From: Klenkia marina
GTDB taxonomy: Bacteria > Actinomycetota > Actinomycetes > Mycobacteriales > Geodermatophilaceae
Reading direction: 5' to 3'
Assembly: GCF_900101025.1 (NCBI RefSeq)
Contig: NZ_FMUH01000001.1
Span: 930,001 to 994,000, forward strand
Length of the DNA stretch: 64,000 nucleotides
The notes beneath the pieces are model-generated. The model did no database searches, was not told the DNA's origin, and saw only the letters and a program-made list of their open reading frames with translations. This document shows, in pieces, positions 54,162-62,339 of this stretch. Every line of letters begins with the position of its first letter. The first letter of the stretch is position 1. Made by a program: the position numbers and the translations under genes.

Positions 54162-54506
54162 ATGCAGCCCGGCATGACCCAGGACGTTGAGACCGCAGCG
54201 CCCGAGCACGGTTCCGTCGAGCTGACCGAGGGGGGCTCCCTCCTCGTCCTCAGCGGCGAGATTGACAAGGAGGTCGTGCGGCACTTCCGCCTGACCGTGC
54301 GCCCGGCCGACTGGCCGGCCCGGGTCGACGCGCGCGGGGTGACGTTCATGAGCTCGGCCGGTCTCGAGCTGCTGGTGCACCTGGCCCGCAAGCAGAAGCG
54401 GGCCGGCGGTGAGCTCGAGGTGGTCGAGCCGCCGGCGTCGCTGCGCATGCTGCTGACCCAGACCGGGCTCAGCCGGGTGTTCCGGTCGGTGCCGGCGCCC
54501 GCCTGA
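54162..54506 (+). CDS. STAS-domain anti-anti-sigma factor-like protein
   Basis: A 114-residue single STAS domain as in SpoIIAA/RsbV. The core is LVLSGEIDKEVVRHFRLTVR, WPARVDARGVTFMSSAGLEL and LLVHLARKQKRAGGELEVVE. The conserved phosphorylatable serine is in TFMSSAGLE. When unphosphorylated, such proteins release a sigma factor from its anti-sigma kinase. A compatible GHKL kinase occurs at 14880 but is not linked. ATG 54162 or the in-frame ATG 54174 may be the start; neither has a clear Shine-Dalgarno. Its 3' end overlaps the convergent LysR gene by 38 bp. Confidence 0.88.
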   Translation: MQPGMTQDVETAAPEHGSVELTEGGSLLVLSGEIDKEVVRHFRLTVRPADWPARVDARGVTFMSSAGLELLVHLARKQKRAGGELEVVEPPASLRMLLTQTGLSRVFRSVPAPA

Positions 54507-55395
54507 TCCCGTCCGCCACCGCCGCCAGCTCCTCGAGCACCACCGCGACCACCCGCCGCTGGGCGACGTCGGGCCGCACGAGCGCGTCCACCTGCCGGCC
54601 GGCCCGCACCCCGGTCAGCGGGACGAGCCGCACGCCGGGGTGCCCGCCGGAGCTGTAGCGGGGCAGCAGCGCGACGCCGTGCCCCGCGGCGACCAGGGCC
54701 TCCACGACGTGGAAGTCGTTGATCCGCTGCACCACCCGGGGCGTGGCACCCGACCGGGCAGCGACGTCGGCGAGGACCCGTGCGACCGGGAAGCCCTCCT
54801 TGACCGCGATCCAGTCGACGCCGGCGAGGTCACCCGGCTCGAGCGCGGCTCGACCGGCGAGGGCGGAGGACACCGGGACGGCGACGTCCAGCGGTTCGCG
54901 CAGCAGGGGGACGGCGACGACGCCCTCGCCCCAACCCGGGTCGCCCTCGGCGGGCCGGTGGGCCACCACCACGTCGTGCCGGTCGGTCAGCGCGGCGAAG
55001 GCGTCCTGGGCGACGTCCTCGTCGGCGCACTCGACCGCGATGCCGCCGATGGCCGCGACCCGGGTGAGCAGCACGGGCAGCAGCAGGCGGGCCGCGCTCT
55101 GGAAGGCCGACACCCGCACCGACCCGGTGGGCGAGCCCGCCCAGGCGGCGCACGCGGCCCGCGCCCGCTCGAGGGCCACCGCGACGTCGACGGCGGCGTC
55201 GGCGAGCGCGTCGCCGGCCGCGGTGAGCCGCAGCCCCCGGCCGACGCGCTCGGTGAGCGGCACCCCGGCGTCGCGGGCGAGGGCGGCCAGCTGCTGGGAC
55301 ACCGCCGAGGGCGTGAGGTGCAGGACGGCGGCCGCGGCGGTCACCCCGCCCTGGCTGCGCACGGCCCGGAGCGTCTCCAGCGCACGCACGTCCAT
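54469..55395 (-). CDS. LysR-family transcriptional regulator
   Basis: A 308-residue LysR-type regulator. The winged HTH is at residues 1-65 (MDVRALETLRAVRSQGGVTA, AVLHLTPSAVSQQLAALARD), followed by the helical linker and a periplasmic-binding-protein-like effector domain (SVRVSAFQSAARLLLPVLLT, VVQRINDFHVVEALVAAGHG, VALLPRYSSGGHPGVRLVPL). ATG 55395. It is divergent from the EamA transporter, the usual arrangement for a LysR protein controlling its neighbour. The C-terminus overlaps the STAS gene end by 38 bp on the opposite strand. Confidence 0.93.
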   Translation of the reverse strand: MDVRALETLRAVRSQGGVTAAAAVLHLTPSAVSQQLAALARDAGVPLTERVGRGLRLTAAGDALADAAVDVAVALERARAACAAWAGSPTGSVRVSAFQSAARLLLPVLLTRVAAIGGIAVECADEDVAQDAFAALTDRHDVVVAHRPAEGDPGWGEGVVAVPLLREPLDVAVPVSSALAGRAALEPGDLAGVDWIAVKEGFPVARVLADVAARSGATPRVVQRINDFHVVEALVAAGHGVALLPRYSSGGHPGVRLVPLTGVRAGRQVDALVRPDVAQRRVVAVVLEELAAVADGIRRAPAPTGTPG

Positions 55396-55418
55396 GCAGT
55401 GACGCTACAACGACGGTC

Positions 55419-55436
55419 CACCAATCGGAGATGGTG
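55419..55436. promoter_or_regulatory. candidate LysR binding site
   Basis: CACCA (55419-55423) and TGGTG (55432-55436) form an interrupted dyad in the 72-bp region between the LysR start and the EamA start. The size and position fit a LysR site, but the arms are short. Confidence 0.35.
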
Positions 55437-55467
55437 CTGAACGGACGCAGCGCCCAGAGTGGACGGC

Positions 55468-56460
55468 GTGAGCACCCGTGACCGCCTGCTGGCCTGCCTC
55501 GTCGCCGTCTGCTGGGGGCTCAACTTCATCGCGATCCACCTGTCGCTGGAGCAGTTCCCGCCGTTCTTCCTGGTGGCGCTGCGGTTCGCGGTGATCGCCG
55601 TCCCCACCGTGCTGCTGGTGCCGCGGCCGGGCGTGCCGTGGCGGTGGGTGCTCGGCTACGGGGTCGGCTTCGGCGTCCTGCAGTTCCTGTTCCTCTACCT
55701 GGCCATGGCGGTCGGGATGCCCACCGGCCTCGCCTCGCTGGTGCTGCAGTCCTCGGCGCCGTTCACCGTGCTGCTGGCCGGGGTGCTGCTGCGCGAGCGG
55801 ATCTCGGCCCGGCAGGGCTTGGGTGTGGCGGTGGCGATCACCGGGCTGGCCGGCATCGCCGTCCACCGGGCCGACGTCGACGGCGGGGCGCTGCTGCTGC
55901 CGGTGCTGCTGACCCTCTGCGGCGGCCTGGGCTGGGCGCTGGGCAACCTGGCCACCCGCCAGGCCCGTGCGCCGCACCCGCTGCGGCTCACGCTGTGGAT
56001 GTCGGTGGTGCCGCCGCTGCCGATGCTGGCGGTCTCGCTGGTGGTGGAGGGCCCCGCCCGCATCGGGGACGGGTTCACCGGCCTGGGGACGACGACCGGC
56101 CTGCTGGCCCTCGGCGGCCTGGCCTACACCGTGCTGGTGGGCACCCTGCTCGGCTCGGGGCTGTGGGCGGCGTTGATGAGCCGCAACCCGTCGTCGTCGG
56201 TGGCGCCGTTCTCGATGCTGGTGCCGGTCGTGGGCATCGCGGCGGCCTGGGTGCTGCTGGGCGAGCCCACGTCGGGCACCGAGCTGGCCTGGGGCGCGCT
56301 GGTGGTGGCCGGGGTGCTGGTCGGGTCAGCGCGGCCCGCGGCCCACCGGCGGCAGCTTCGCGGCGGCGCTGCGGGCCAGGAACCCGCCGATCACCGCGGC
56401 CAGCAGGCCGACGACGACGACGATGCCGGCGCCCACCTGCTCGGCGCCCAGCGCGGCTAG
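55468..56460 (+). CDS. EamA/DMT-family transporter
   Basis: A ten-helix drug/metabolite transporter. The first EamA repeat starts LLACLVAVCWGLNFIAIHLS and includes FFLVALRFAVIAVPTVLLV, MAVGMPTGLASLVLQSSAPF and ERISARQGLGVAVAITGLAG. The second includes GGLGWALGNLATRQA, NPSSSVAPFSMLVPVVGIAA and WVLLGEPTSGTELAWGALVV. The pattern resembles YdcZ/YedA-type amino-acid or metabolite exporters. GTG 55468 is used; GTG 55459 is possible. The domain ends near residue 290, but the frame continues to 56460 as a charged tail antisense to the next gene. It is probably regulated by the divergent LysR. Confidence 0.85.
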   Translation: MSTRDRLLACLVAVCWGLNFIAIHLSLEQFPPFFLVALRFAVIAVPTVLLVPRPGVPWRWVLGYGVGFGVLQFLFLYLAMAVGMPTGLASLVLQSSAPFTVLLAGVLLRERISARQGLGVAVAITGLAGIAVHRADVDGGALLLPVLLTLCGGLGWALGNLATRQARAPHPLRLTLWMSVVPPLPMLAVSLVVEGPARIGDGFTGLGTTTGLLALGGLAYTVLVGTLLGSGLWAALMSRNPSSSVAPFSMLVPVVGIAAAWVLLGEPTSGTELAWGALVVAGVLVGSARPAAHRRQLRGGAAGQEPADHRGQQADDDDDAGAHLLGAQRG

Positions 56461-56571
56461 CGCGAAGAAGCACAGGGCCGCGACGGCCACCGCGAGGCCG
56501 AGACCGAGCACGACCACGAACCAGGCGGGCTGGGCGGGCGCGGGTTGCTGATCATCCTGGTGCACCGGCAC
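56326..56571 (-). CDS. small two-helix membrane protein of unknown function
   Basis: An 81-residue (or 79-residue from GTG 56565) protein: a Gln/Pro-rich cytoplasmic start (HQDDQQPAPAQPA), two TM helices (WFVVVLGLGLAVAVAALCFF and VGAGIVVVVGLLAAVIGGFL) and a basic C-terminus. It is antisense to the last 135 bp of the EamA frame, where this reading is the more protein-like. The start lies only nine bases from the arcA start on the other strand. I do not recognise a family. Confidence 0.6.
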   Translation of the reverse strand: MPVHQDDQQPAPAQPAWFVVVLGLGLAVAVAALCFFALAALGAEQVGAGIVVVVGLLAAVIGGFLARSAAAKLPPVGRGPR

Positions 56572-56580
56572 AGTCTGCCC

Positions 56581-57783
56581 ATGATCTCCCCCCTGGTCAC
56601 CAGCGAGGTCGGCCGGCTGCGCACGGTGGTGCTGCACCGCCCGGGCGCCGAGCTGCGCCGGCTGACCCCGCGCAACAACGACGAGCTGCTGTTCGACGGC
56701 GTCCCCTGGGTCGCCAAGGCGCAGGAGGAGCACGACGCGTTCGCCGCGGCGCTCACCGACCGGGGTGTCGAGGTGCTGCACGTCGACCGGCTGCTGGCCG
56801 AGGTGCTCGAGGTCCCGGCCGCGCGCGAGCAGCTGGTGGCCGCCGCCGTCGACGACCCCCGGATCGGCGAGACCCTGCAGCGCACCTGCGTCGAGCACCT
56901 GTCGGGGCTGGCCTCGACCGACCTGGCGGCGGCGCTCATCGGCGGGGTGGCGCACGACGAGCTGCCCGGTGCCCGGGGGTTGGCGTTCGAGCTGATGGGC
57001 CCGGGCGACTTCGTGGTGCGGCCGCTGCCCAACCTGCTGTTCACCCGTGACTCCAGCGTGTGGGTCGGCGACCAGGTGGCGGTCACGTCGCTGGCGATGC
57101 CGGCCCGGCACCGCGAGTCGACCATCACCGGTGCGATCTACGACCACCACCCGCGGTTCGGCGGACCGCAGCGGCTGTACGACCCGTCGCTGGAGCACCT
57201 CGAGGGCGGCGACGTGCTGGCCCTGGCGCCGGGCGTGCTGGCGGTCGGGGTGGGCGAGCGCACCACGGCGGGCGGGGCCGAGCGGCTGGCCCGGCGGGTG
57301 TTCGCCCGCGGCCTGGCGCACACGGTGCTGGTGGTGCCGATCGCCCAGGAGCGGGCGACCATGCACCTGGACACCATCGCCACGATGGTCGACGTCGACG
57401 CGATGGTCATGTACCCCGCGGTCGCCGACACCCTCGCCGCGTGGACGGTGCGCTCGGGCGAGGACCCCGACACCGGCGACCTGCGGATCACGGGCCCGGA
57501 GCCGTTCCTCACCGCCGCCGCGTCGGCCATGGGCATCGACCGGCTGCGGATCGTCGACACCGGCCTCGACCCGGTCACCGCCGAGCGCGAGCAGTGGGAC
57601 GACGGCAACAACACCCTGTGCATCGGGCCGCGGTTGGCGGTGGCCTACGAGCGCAACACCGTCACGAACAAGGCGCTGGAGGCCGCCGGCATCGAGGTGG
57701 TGGCCATCGCCGGTGACCAGCTGGGCAGCGGTCGGGGCGGCCCGCGGTGCATGAGCTGCCCCGTGGTCCGGGATGCCCCCTAG
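56581..57783 (+). CDS. arcA: arginine deiminase
   Basis: Hydrolyses L-arginine to citrulline and ammonia, first step of the ADI pathway. The 400-residue protein shows RTVVLHRPGAELRRLTPRNN, LLFDGVPWVAKAQEEHD, PNLLFTRDSSVWVGDQVAVT, HLEGGDVLALAPGVLAVGVG, MHLDTIATMVD and the nucleophile loop GRGGPRCMSCPV with the catalytic cysteine. ATG 56581 begins at homology, but no Shine-Dalgarno is evident and the divergent gene starts nine bases away, so initiation may be leaderless. No arcB, arcC or arcD is adjacent. Its stop shares CTAG with the convergent gene. Confidence 0.95.
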   Translation: MISPLVTSEVGRLRTVVLHRPGAELRRLTPRNNDELLFDGVPWVAKAQEEHDAFAAALTDRGVEVLHVDRLLAEVLEVPAAREQLVAAAVDDPRIGETLQRTCVEHLSGLASTDLAAALIGGVAHDELPGARGLAFELMGPGDFVVRPLPNLLFTRDSSVWVGDQVAVTSLAMPARHRESTITGAIYDHHPRFGGPQRLYDPSLEHLEGGDVLALAPGVLAVGVGERTTAGGAERLARRVFARGLAHTVLVVPIAQERATMHLDTIATMVDVDAMVMYPAVADTLAAWTVRSGEDPDTGDLRITGPEPFLTAAASAMGIDRLRIVDTGLDPVTAEREQWDDGNNTLCIGPRLAVAYERNTVTNKALEAAGIEVVAIAGDQLGSGRGGPRCMSCPVVRDAP

Positions 57784-58991
57784 CTGCTCGAGCGCACGCC
57801 GAGCGCGACCAGCCGGGGCGAGCTGAACACGCCGGCCGGGTCCAGGGAGTCGAACAGCTCGCGGGCCTGCGCCAGCCGGGGCACGACGGCGGGCAGGTCG
57901 TGCACGGTGTGCGCCTTGCCCCAGTGCGGGCGGGCGCCGAAGGGGGCCAGCGCCTCCTGCACCGCCGGGATCGCCACCTCGTGCGTCCCGGCCGCACGAC
58001 GCCAGGTGAAGTGGACGGCGAGCGAGTCGCGACCGTGGGCCATCGACAGCCAGAGGTCGTCGGCGGCCACCGTGCGCAGCTCCCCCACCACCAGGTGGTC
58101 CCGGATGCGGTCACCGACGGCGGCCACCGCCGCGATCGCCGCCGCCGCGTCGGCCCGGTCCACGAAGAACTCCGACTGCACCTCGTCGCCGTTGCTGGGG
58201 GTGCTGTCGTGCCGGAAGTGCGGCAGCCGTTCGTGCCACGGCCCCGGCTCCCCGCCCTGCGGGGTCACGTTGCCGACGATCTCGTCGGTGATCCGGTCGC
58301 GGCTCTCGGGGTCCCGGGGGGCTCCGGCCACCGCGTCGGGCACCCGGGCCGGCAGCCGGGTCTTCACCCAGAGGTCGGCGACGCCGTCCCAGCGGGTGAA
58401 GGCGCTGACGCTGTCGCCGGCCCCGAAGGCGTCGGCCACGTCGGCGGTGGCCAGCCCGCGGTACACGTCCTGGCGCACGTCGTAGGTGGGTTCGGTGGCC
58501 AGCACCAGCTCGGTCACGACACCGAGGGCCCCGAGGGACACCGCCTGGGCCGCGACGTCGGCGCCCTGCACGGTGCGCAGCTCGCCGTCCGGGCCCACGA
58601 CGGTGAACGCGCGCACGGCCGTGGCCAGGGCACCGGCCCGGTCGCCGGAGCCGTGGGTGCCGGTGGCCACCGCACCGCCCACCGAGATGTGCGGCAGCGA
58701 GCCCAGGTTGTGCAGCGCCCGGCCCTGCCGGTGCAGCTCGCGGGCCAGTGCGCCGAACGTCGTCCCGGCCGTGACCGCGACCGTGCCGTCGGGGCGGACG
58801 TCGACCCGGTCGGGCAGCGCGGTGAGGTCGACCAGCACGCCGGGTGAGTCGGCCAGTCCGTTGAAGGTGTGCCTCGTGCCCAGGGCGCGCACCGCCGTCG
58901 CACCGCGCACGACCTCCTGCAGGTGCGCGACGTCCCGCGGGCGCACCACGGGTGCGGTGTAGGTGTACGTGCCTGCCCAGTCCTGCTCCAC
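57780..58991 (-). CDS. FAD-linked aldonolactone/alditol oxidase-like protein
   Basis: A 403-residue VAO-family flavoprotein of the D-arabinono-1,4-lactone oxidase/alditol oxidase group. The N-terminal PP-loop region shows VRALGTRHTFNGLADSPGVL and SLPHISVGGAVATGTHGSGD, where the His in this motif can bear FAD in alditol oxidases, then GALGVVTELVLATEPTYDVR. The C-terminal ALO domain ends with HFTWRRAAG, PFGARPHWGKAHTVHDLP and LDPAGVFSSPRLVALGV; the GKAH motif is typical. Likely acts on a sugar alcohol or aldonolactone. GTG 58991. It is divergent from the SMR operon. Confidence 0.88.
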   Translation of the reverse strand: MEQDWAGTYTYTAPVVRPRDVAHLQEVVRGATAVRALGTRHTFNGLADSPGVLVDLTALPDRVDVRPDGTVAVTAGTTFGALARELHRQGRALHNLGSLPHISVGGAVATGTHGSGDRAGALATAVRAFTVVGPDGELRTVQGADVAAQAVSLGALGVVTELVLATEPTYDVRQDVYRGLATADVADAFGAGDSVSAFTRWDGVADLWVKTRLPARVPDAVAGAPRDPESRDRITDEIVGNVTPQGGEPGPWHERLPHFRHDSTPSNGDEVQSEFFVDRADAAAAIAAVAAVGDRIRDHLVVGELRTVAADDLWLSMAHGRDSLAVHFTWRRAAGTHEVAIPAVQEALAPFGARPHWGKAHTVHDLPAVVPRLAQARELFDSLDPAGVFSSPRLVALGVRSSS

Positions 58992-59018
58992 GCCCCCACG
59001 GTAACCGGGAGGCTCTCC

Positions 59019-59054
59019 GGTACGGACGTACCGGTATTCAGGTACGGTCGTACC
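59019..59054 (+). promoter_or_regulatory. two tandem identical operators for the SMR/TetR operon
   Basis: GGTACGGACGTACC (59019-59032) and GGTACGGTCGTACC (59041-59054) are two copies of the perfect dyad GGTACG-N2-CGTACC, 22 bp apart centre to centre, two DNA turns. TATTCA (59035-59040), a plausible -10, sits between them. They lie just before the SMR start at 59079. The obvious ligand is the TetR protein encoded by the second gene of the operon. Confidence 0.8.
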
Positions 59055-59078
59055 GATCCGCATCGAGAGGAGGCCGCC

Positions 59079-59405
59079 GTGGCCTGGGTCCTGGTGGTCG
59101 TCGCCGGCCTGTTCGAGACCGCGTTCGCCGTCTCGCTGAAGAACTCCGAGGGGTTCAGCCGGCACTGGTGGACGGCCTCGTTCATCGTCTGCGCCGCCGT
59201 CAGCTTCACTCTGCTCAGCATCGCCCTGCGTGACCTGCCGGTGGGCACCGCCTACGCGGTCTGGACCGGCATCGGTGCCGCGGGCACGGCGATCGTGGGC
59301 ATGTGGCTGCTCGGCGACCCGGTGGGCACGGCGCGCATCCTGTCCATCCTGCTGATCGTGGCCGGCGTGGTCGGGCTGAACCTGGCGCCGTCCTCGGCGC
59401 ACTGA
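59079..59405 (+). CDS. small multidrug resistance (SugE/Gdx-like) exporter
   Basis: A 108-residue four-helix SMR transporter. The essential membrane glutamate is in VAGLFETAFAVSLKNSEGFS. The NSEGFSRHW stretch after helix 1 resembles SugE/Gdx guanidinium exporters (K-x-S-E-G-F-T/S-R) more than EmrE. Helices continue through GTAYAVWTGIGAAGTAIVG and ILSILLIVAGVVGLNLA. GTG 59079 follows GAGAGGAGG. It is co-transcribed with a TetR gene (overlap TGATG) and preceded by two operators rather than a guanidine riboswitch, so a different inducer, such as a quaternary amine, is possible. Confidence 0.92.
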   Translation: MAWVLVVVAGLFETAFAVSLKNSEGFSRHWWTASFIVCAAVSFTLLSIALRDLPVGTAYAVWTGIGAAGTAIVGMWLLGDPVGTARILSILLIVAGVVGLNLAPSSAH

Positions 59406-59983
59406 TGGGCACGCCCAAGGGAGAGGCACGGCGCGAGGTCCTCGTGGCGGCCGCGGCCGGGCTCGTGGTGGAGGCCGGTCCCGCCGCCGTCTCCCACCGG
59501 GCCGTCGCCGCAGCGGCCGGCCTGCCGCTGGCAGCCACCACCTACTACTTCCGCGACCTCGCCGAGCTTCGGGTGGCCGCCGTCGCCCGGGTCGGCGAGC
59601 AGGACACCGCAGCCGCCCGCGCGGTGGTGGAGGCGCTGCCCGCCGCCCGGCGCAGCTCGCGGGAGACCGCGGCCCGCCTGGCCGACGTGCTGCTGGGCGT
59701 CGACCGGCACACCGACGAGCAGGTGCAGGCGTTCTACGAGCGCTGGCTGGCCGGCGGCCGCCACCCCGAGCTGCGCGAGACCCTGCGCGAGACCCGCGCC
59801 CGGCTCGACGAGCTGGTCGTCGCGGTGGTCGCACGGGGCGGCCACCGCCCCGTGCCCGCGCACCGCCTGGTCGCCCTCGCCGACGGCAGCGCCCTGGCCG
59901 CCCTCGTCGAGGGCGGCGGGCAGGCCCGCGCGGCGATGGAGGCCGCGGTGGCCGACGCGCTCAGCCGGCGCCGCCGGTGGTGA
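59405..59983 (+). CDS. TetR-family regulator of the SMR operon
   Basis: A 192-residue TetR-type repressor. The HTH is AAAGLVVEAGPAAVSHRAVA and AAAGLPLAATTYYFRDLAEL, the latter the typical recognition-helix block with YYFRD. The C-terminal helices include ADVLLGVDRHTDEQVQAFYE and a final DALSRRRRW. Its ATG overlaps the SMR stop by one base (TGATG). The tandem GGTACG-N2-CGTACC sites upstream of the operon are its probable operators, giving negative autoregulation and drug-inducible export. Confidence 0.92.
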   Translation: MGTPKGEARREVLVAAAAGLVVEAGPAAVSHRAVAAAAGLPLAATTYYFRDLAELRVAAVARVGEQDTAAARAVVEALPAARRSSRETAARLADVLLGVDRHTDEQVQAFYERWLAGGRHPELRETLRETRARLDELVVAVVARGGHRPVPAHRLVALADGSALAALVEGGGQARAAMEAAVADALSRRRRW

Positions 59984-60005
59984 TCGCCCCAGCGGCGTAA
60001 ATCGT

Positions 60006-60030
60006 GGTTACTCCCCGCGGAGCCGGGTAC
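60006..60030 (+). promoter_or_regulatory. possible SigB/SigF-type promoter
   Basis: GGTT (60006-60009), a 15-base spacer and GGGTAC (60025-60030) resemble the actinobacterial general-stress consensus GTTT-N14-16-GGGTAT. It lies 42 bp upstream of the ATG of the membrane protein at 60072. Confidence 0.45.
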
Positions 60031-60071
60031 CTCGGGTGCTGTCGTTCAGCCACGAGCGCCAGGAGGCAGCC

Positions 60072-60767
60072 ATGAGCATCGCACCATCCCCGGCCCGTCG
60101 GGCGCAGCCGCGGGTCCACGAGGACGTCGTCTCGACCCCCACCGCCCGCCGCGTCGTGCGCGTGCACCGCGCCGGTGCGTTCACCGTCGCCGCCGTGCTC
60201 GCCGTCTTCGGACTGCTGGGCTTCATCGGCGGCCTGGACTACTTCGACACCGGGGGCCAGGTCGTCGGCCTGTCCTCCAACGGTCTGCTGTCCACGATCT
60301 CGCTGGCCACGGCAGCCCTGCTGGTGGCGGCCGCGGTGAAGGGCGGGCGCATCTCCGGGTTGGTGATGACCGGGGTCGGCACGGCCTTCCTGCTGTCGGC
60401 GTTCTGGCACCTGGTCGTGCTCAACACCGGGCTGAACGTGCTCGGCTTCGGCATGTCCAACGTCGTGTTCTCGATCGTCGTGGGCATCCTGCTGCTCACC
60501 CTGGGCCTGTACGGCCGGGTCAGCGGGAACCTGCCCGAGGACAACCCCTACCGGGCCAACCTGGTCACCGGCTCACCGCAGCTCGAGGAGGAGCCGGAGC
60601 TGCCGCCCCGCACCGCCGCCGAGCGCCGAGCCGAGGCCGAGATCCGCGCGGCGGAGATCGCCGTCGCCGAGCACCGCGCCACCCCCGAGCAGGCCGCCCG
60701 CGTGGAGGCCATGCGCAGCGAGCGCACCAAGGCCGGGCGTCGCCGCGTCTGGATGCAGCACAGCTGA
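60072..60767 (+). CDS. DUF4383-like four-helix membrane protein
   Basis: A 231-residue protein with about 45 basic cytoplasmic residues and four TM helices (GAFTVAAVLAVFGLLGFIGG, TISLATAALLVAAAVKG, SGLVMTGVGTAFLLSAFWHL, VFSIVVGILLLTLGLYGRVS). A charged helical C-terminus (AERRAEAEIRAAEIAVAEHR) follows. The region GLNVLGFGMSNVVFSIVVG matches the DUF4383 pattern. ATG 60072 follows AGGAGG. A stress-sigma-like promoter lies upstream and a strong terminator downstream, so it is a single-gene unit. The function is unknown. Confidence 0.8.
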   Translation: MSIAPSPARRAQPRVHEDVVSTPTARRVVRVHRAGAFTVAAVLAVFGLLGFIGGLDYFDTGGQVVGLSSNGLLSTISLATAALLVAAAVKGGRISGLVMTGVGTAFLLSAFWHLVVLNTGLNVLGFGMSNVVFSIVVGILLLTLGLYGRVSGNLPEDNPYRANLVTGSPQLEEEPELPPRTAAERRAEAEIRAAEIAVAEHRATPEQAARVEAMRSERTKAGRRRVWMQHS

Positions 60768-60772
60768 GCCAC

Positions 60773-60803
60773 CGGGGGTGGGCCGGCGCACGGCCCACCC
60801 CCG
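60773..60803. terminator. 12-bp perfect hairpin between convergent genes
   Basis: CGGGGGTGGGCC (60773-60784) and GGCCCACCCCCG (60792-60803) around a seven-base loop, six bases after the DUF4383-like stop and nine bases after the araA stop on the other strand. Symmetric, so bidirectional. Confidence 0.75.
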
Positions 60804-60812
60804 GGAGGTCCC

Positions 60813-62339
60813 TCAGAGCCCCTGGGCGAGGCGGTGGTAGGCCGCCGACCAGCGCAGCTCCTTGGCCAGGCTGCGCCGGGTGGAGTCGGCGTCGATGACC
60901 ACGAGCTCGGTGCGGAACACGTCGGCCAGGTCGGTCAGCTCGGCCGTGGTGAGCTGGGTGGTCAGCACCGTGTGGTGCGGGCCGCCGGCGGTGAGCCAGC
61001 CCTCGGTCGAGGTCGCGAAGTCCGGCCGGGGCTCCCAGACCGCGCGCGCGACCGGCAGGTTGGGCAGCGGCTCGGACGGCGGGACGACGTCGATCTCGTT
61101 GGCCACCCAGCGGAACCGCTCGCCCAGGTCGGCCCAGCCGATCACGACGCCCTCGGCGGGGGCGGCGGAGAAGACCAGGCGGGCCGGGTCCTCCTTGCCG
61201 CCGATGCCCAGCGGGTGCACCTCGAGCGAGGGCTGCTCGCCGGCGATGGTGGGGCAGACCTCGAGCATGTGCGCGCCGAGGATCTTCGGCGTCTCGCTGG
61301 AGAGGTCGTAGGTGTAGTCCTCCATGAACGAGGTGCCACCCGGCAGCCCGCGACCGGCGGTCTTGAGCACCCGCAGCAGGGCCGAGGTCTTCCAGTCGCC
61401 CTCGCCGCCGAAGCCGTAGCCGTCGGCCATGAGCCGCTGCACGGCGAGGCCGGGCAGCTGGCGCAGCGCGCCGAGGTCCTCGAAGTTGGTGGTGAAGGCG
61501 CCGAAGCCGCCCTCGGTGAGGAACCGGCGCAGCGCGACCTCGAGGCGGGCCTGGTAGCGCACCGACTCGTGCCGGTCACCACCCGGGCGGAGGTCGTCGG
61601 CGATCGAGTACAGGTCGAGGTACTCGCCGATGACCGCGTCGACCTCGGCGTCGGTGACGGTCTCGACCACGGCCGCGAGGTCGTTCACGCCGTAGGTGTT
61701 GACCGACACGCCGAAGCGCAGCTGCGCCTCGACCTTGTCGCCCTCGGTCACCGCGACGTTGCGCATGTTGTCGCCGAACCGGGCGAGCTTGAGCGAGCGG
61801 GCCTCGGCGGCGGCGACGGCGGCGCGGGCCCAGCCGCCCACCCGGGCCTGCACGGCGGGGTTGCCCGCGTGCCCGGCGACGGTGGTGCGGGGCACCCGCA
61901 GGCGGGTCAGCGCGTAGCCGTACTCCCGATCGCCGTGGGCGGCCTGGTTGAGGTTCATGAAGTCCATGTCGATCGTCGCCCACGGCAGGGCGGCGTCGGC
62001 CTGGGTGTGCAGGTGCAGCAGCGGCTTGCGCAGCGCGTCGAGGCCGGCGATCCACATCTTGGCCGGGCTGAACGTGTGCATCCAGGTGATGACGCCGACG
62101 CAGGCCTCGGTCTCGTTGGCCTCGCCCATCGCCCGGCGGATGGCGCCGGGCTCCTTGAGCACGGGCTTCCAGACGATGCGCACGGGCACCCCGGCCGCCG
62201 CGTCCAGGGTCTCGGCGACCCGGCGCGACTGGTCGGCGACCTGCTGCAGGGTCTCCTCGCCGTAGAGCTCCTGGCTGCCGGTGAGGAACCAGACCTCCTG
62301 GCCGGGGAACGGGGACTCGCTGGTCATCTCGCTGCTCAC
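60813..62339 (-). CDS. araA: L-arabinose isomerase
   Basis: Interconverts L-arabinose and L-ribulose; manganese-dependent. The 508-residue protein shows [100 protein letters not shown] and [20 protein letters not shown], matching AraA along its whole length, with metal-ligand glutamates in the last two blocks. GTG 62339 overlaps the araD stop by GTGA; ATG 62327 is an alternative. It is the last gene of araB-araD-araA. Confidence 0.97.
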   Translation of the reverse strand: MSSEMTSESPFPGQEVWFLTGSQELYGEETLQQVADQSRRVAETLDAAAGVPVRIVWKPVLKEPGAIRRAMGEANETEACVGVITWMHTFSPAKMWIAGLDALRKPLLHLHTQADAALPWATIDMDFMNLNQAAHGDREYGYALTRLRVPRTTVAGHAGNPAVQARVGGWARAAVAAAEARSLKLARFGDNMRNVAVTEGDKVEAQLRFGVSVNTYGVNDLAAVVETVTDAEVDAVIGEYLDLYSIADDLRPGGDRHESVRYQARLEVALRRFLTEGGFGAFTTNFEDLGALRQLPGLAVQRLMADGYGFGGEGDWKTSALLRVLKTAGRGLPGGTSFMEDYTYDLSSETPKILGAHMLEVCPTIAGEQPSLEVHPLGIGGKEDPARLVFSAAPAEGVVIGWADLGERFRWVANEIDVVPPSEPLPNLPVARAVWEPRPDFATSTEGWLTAGGPHHTVLTTQLTTAELTDLADVFRTELVVIDADSTRRSLAKELRWSAAYHRLAQGL

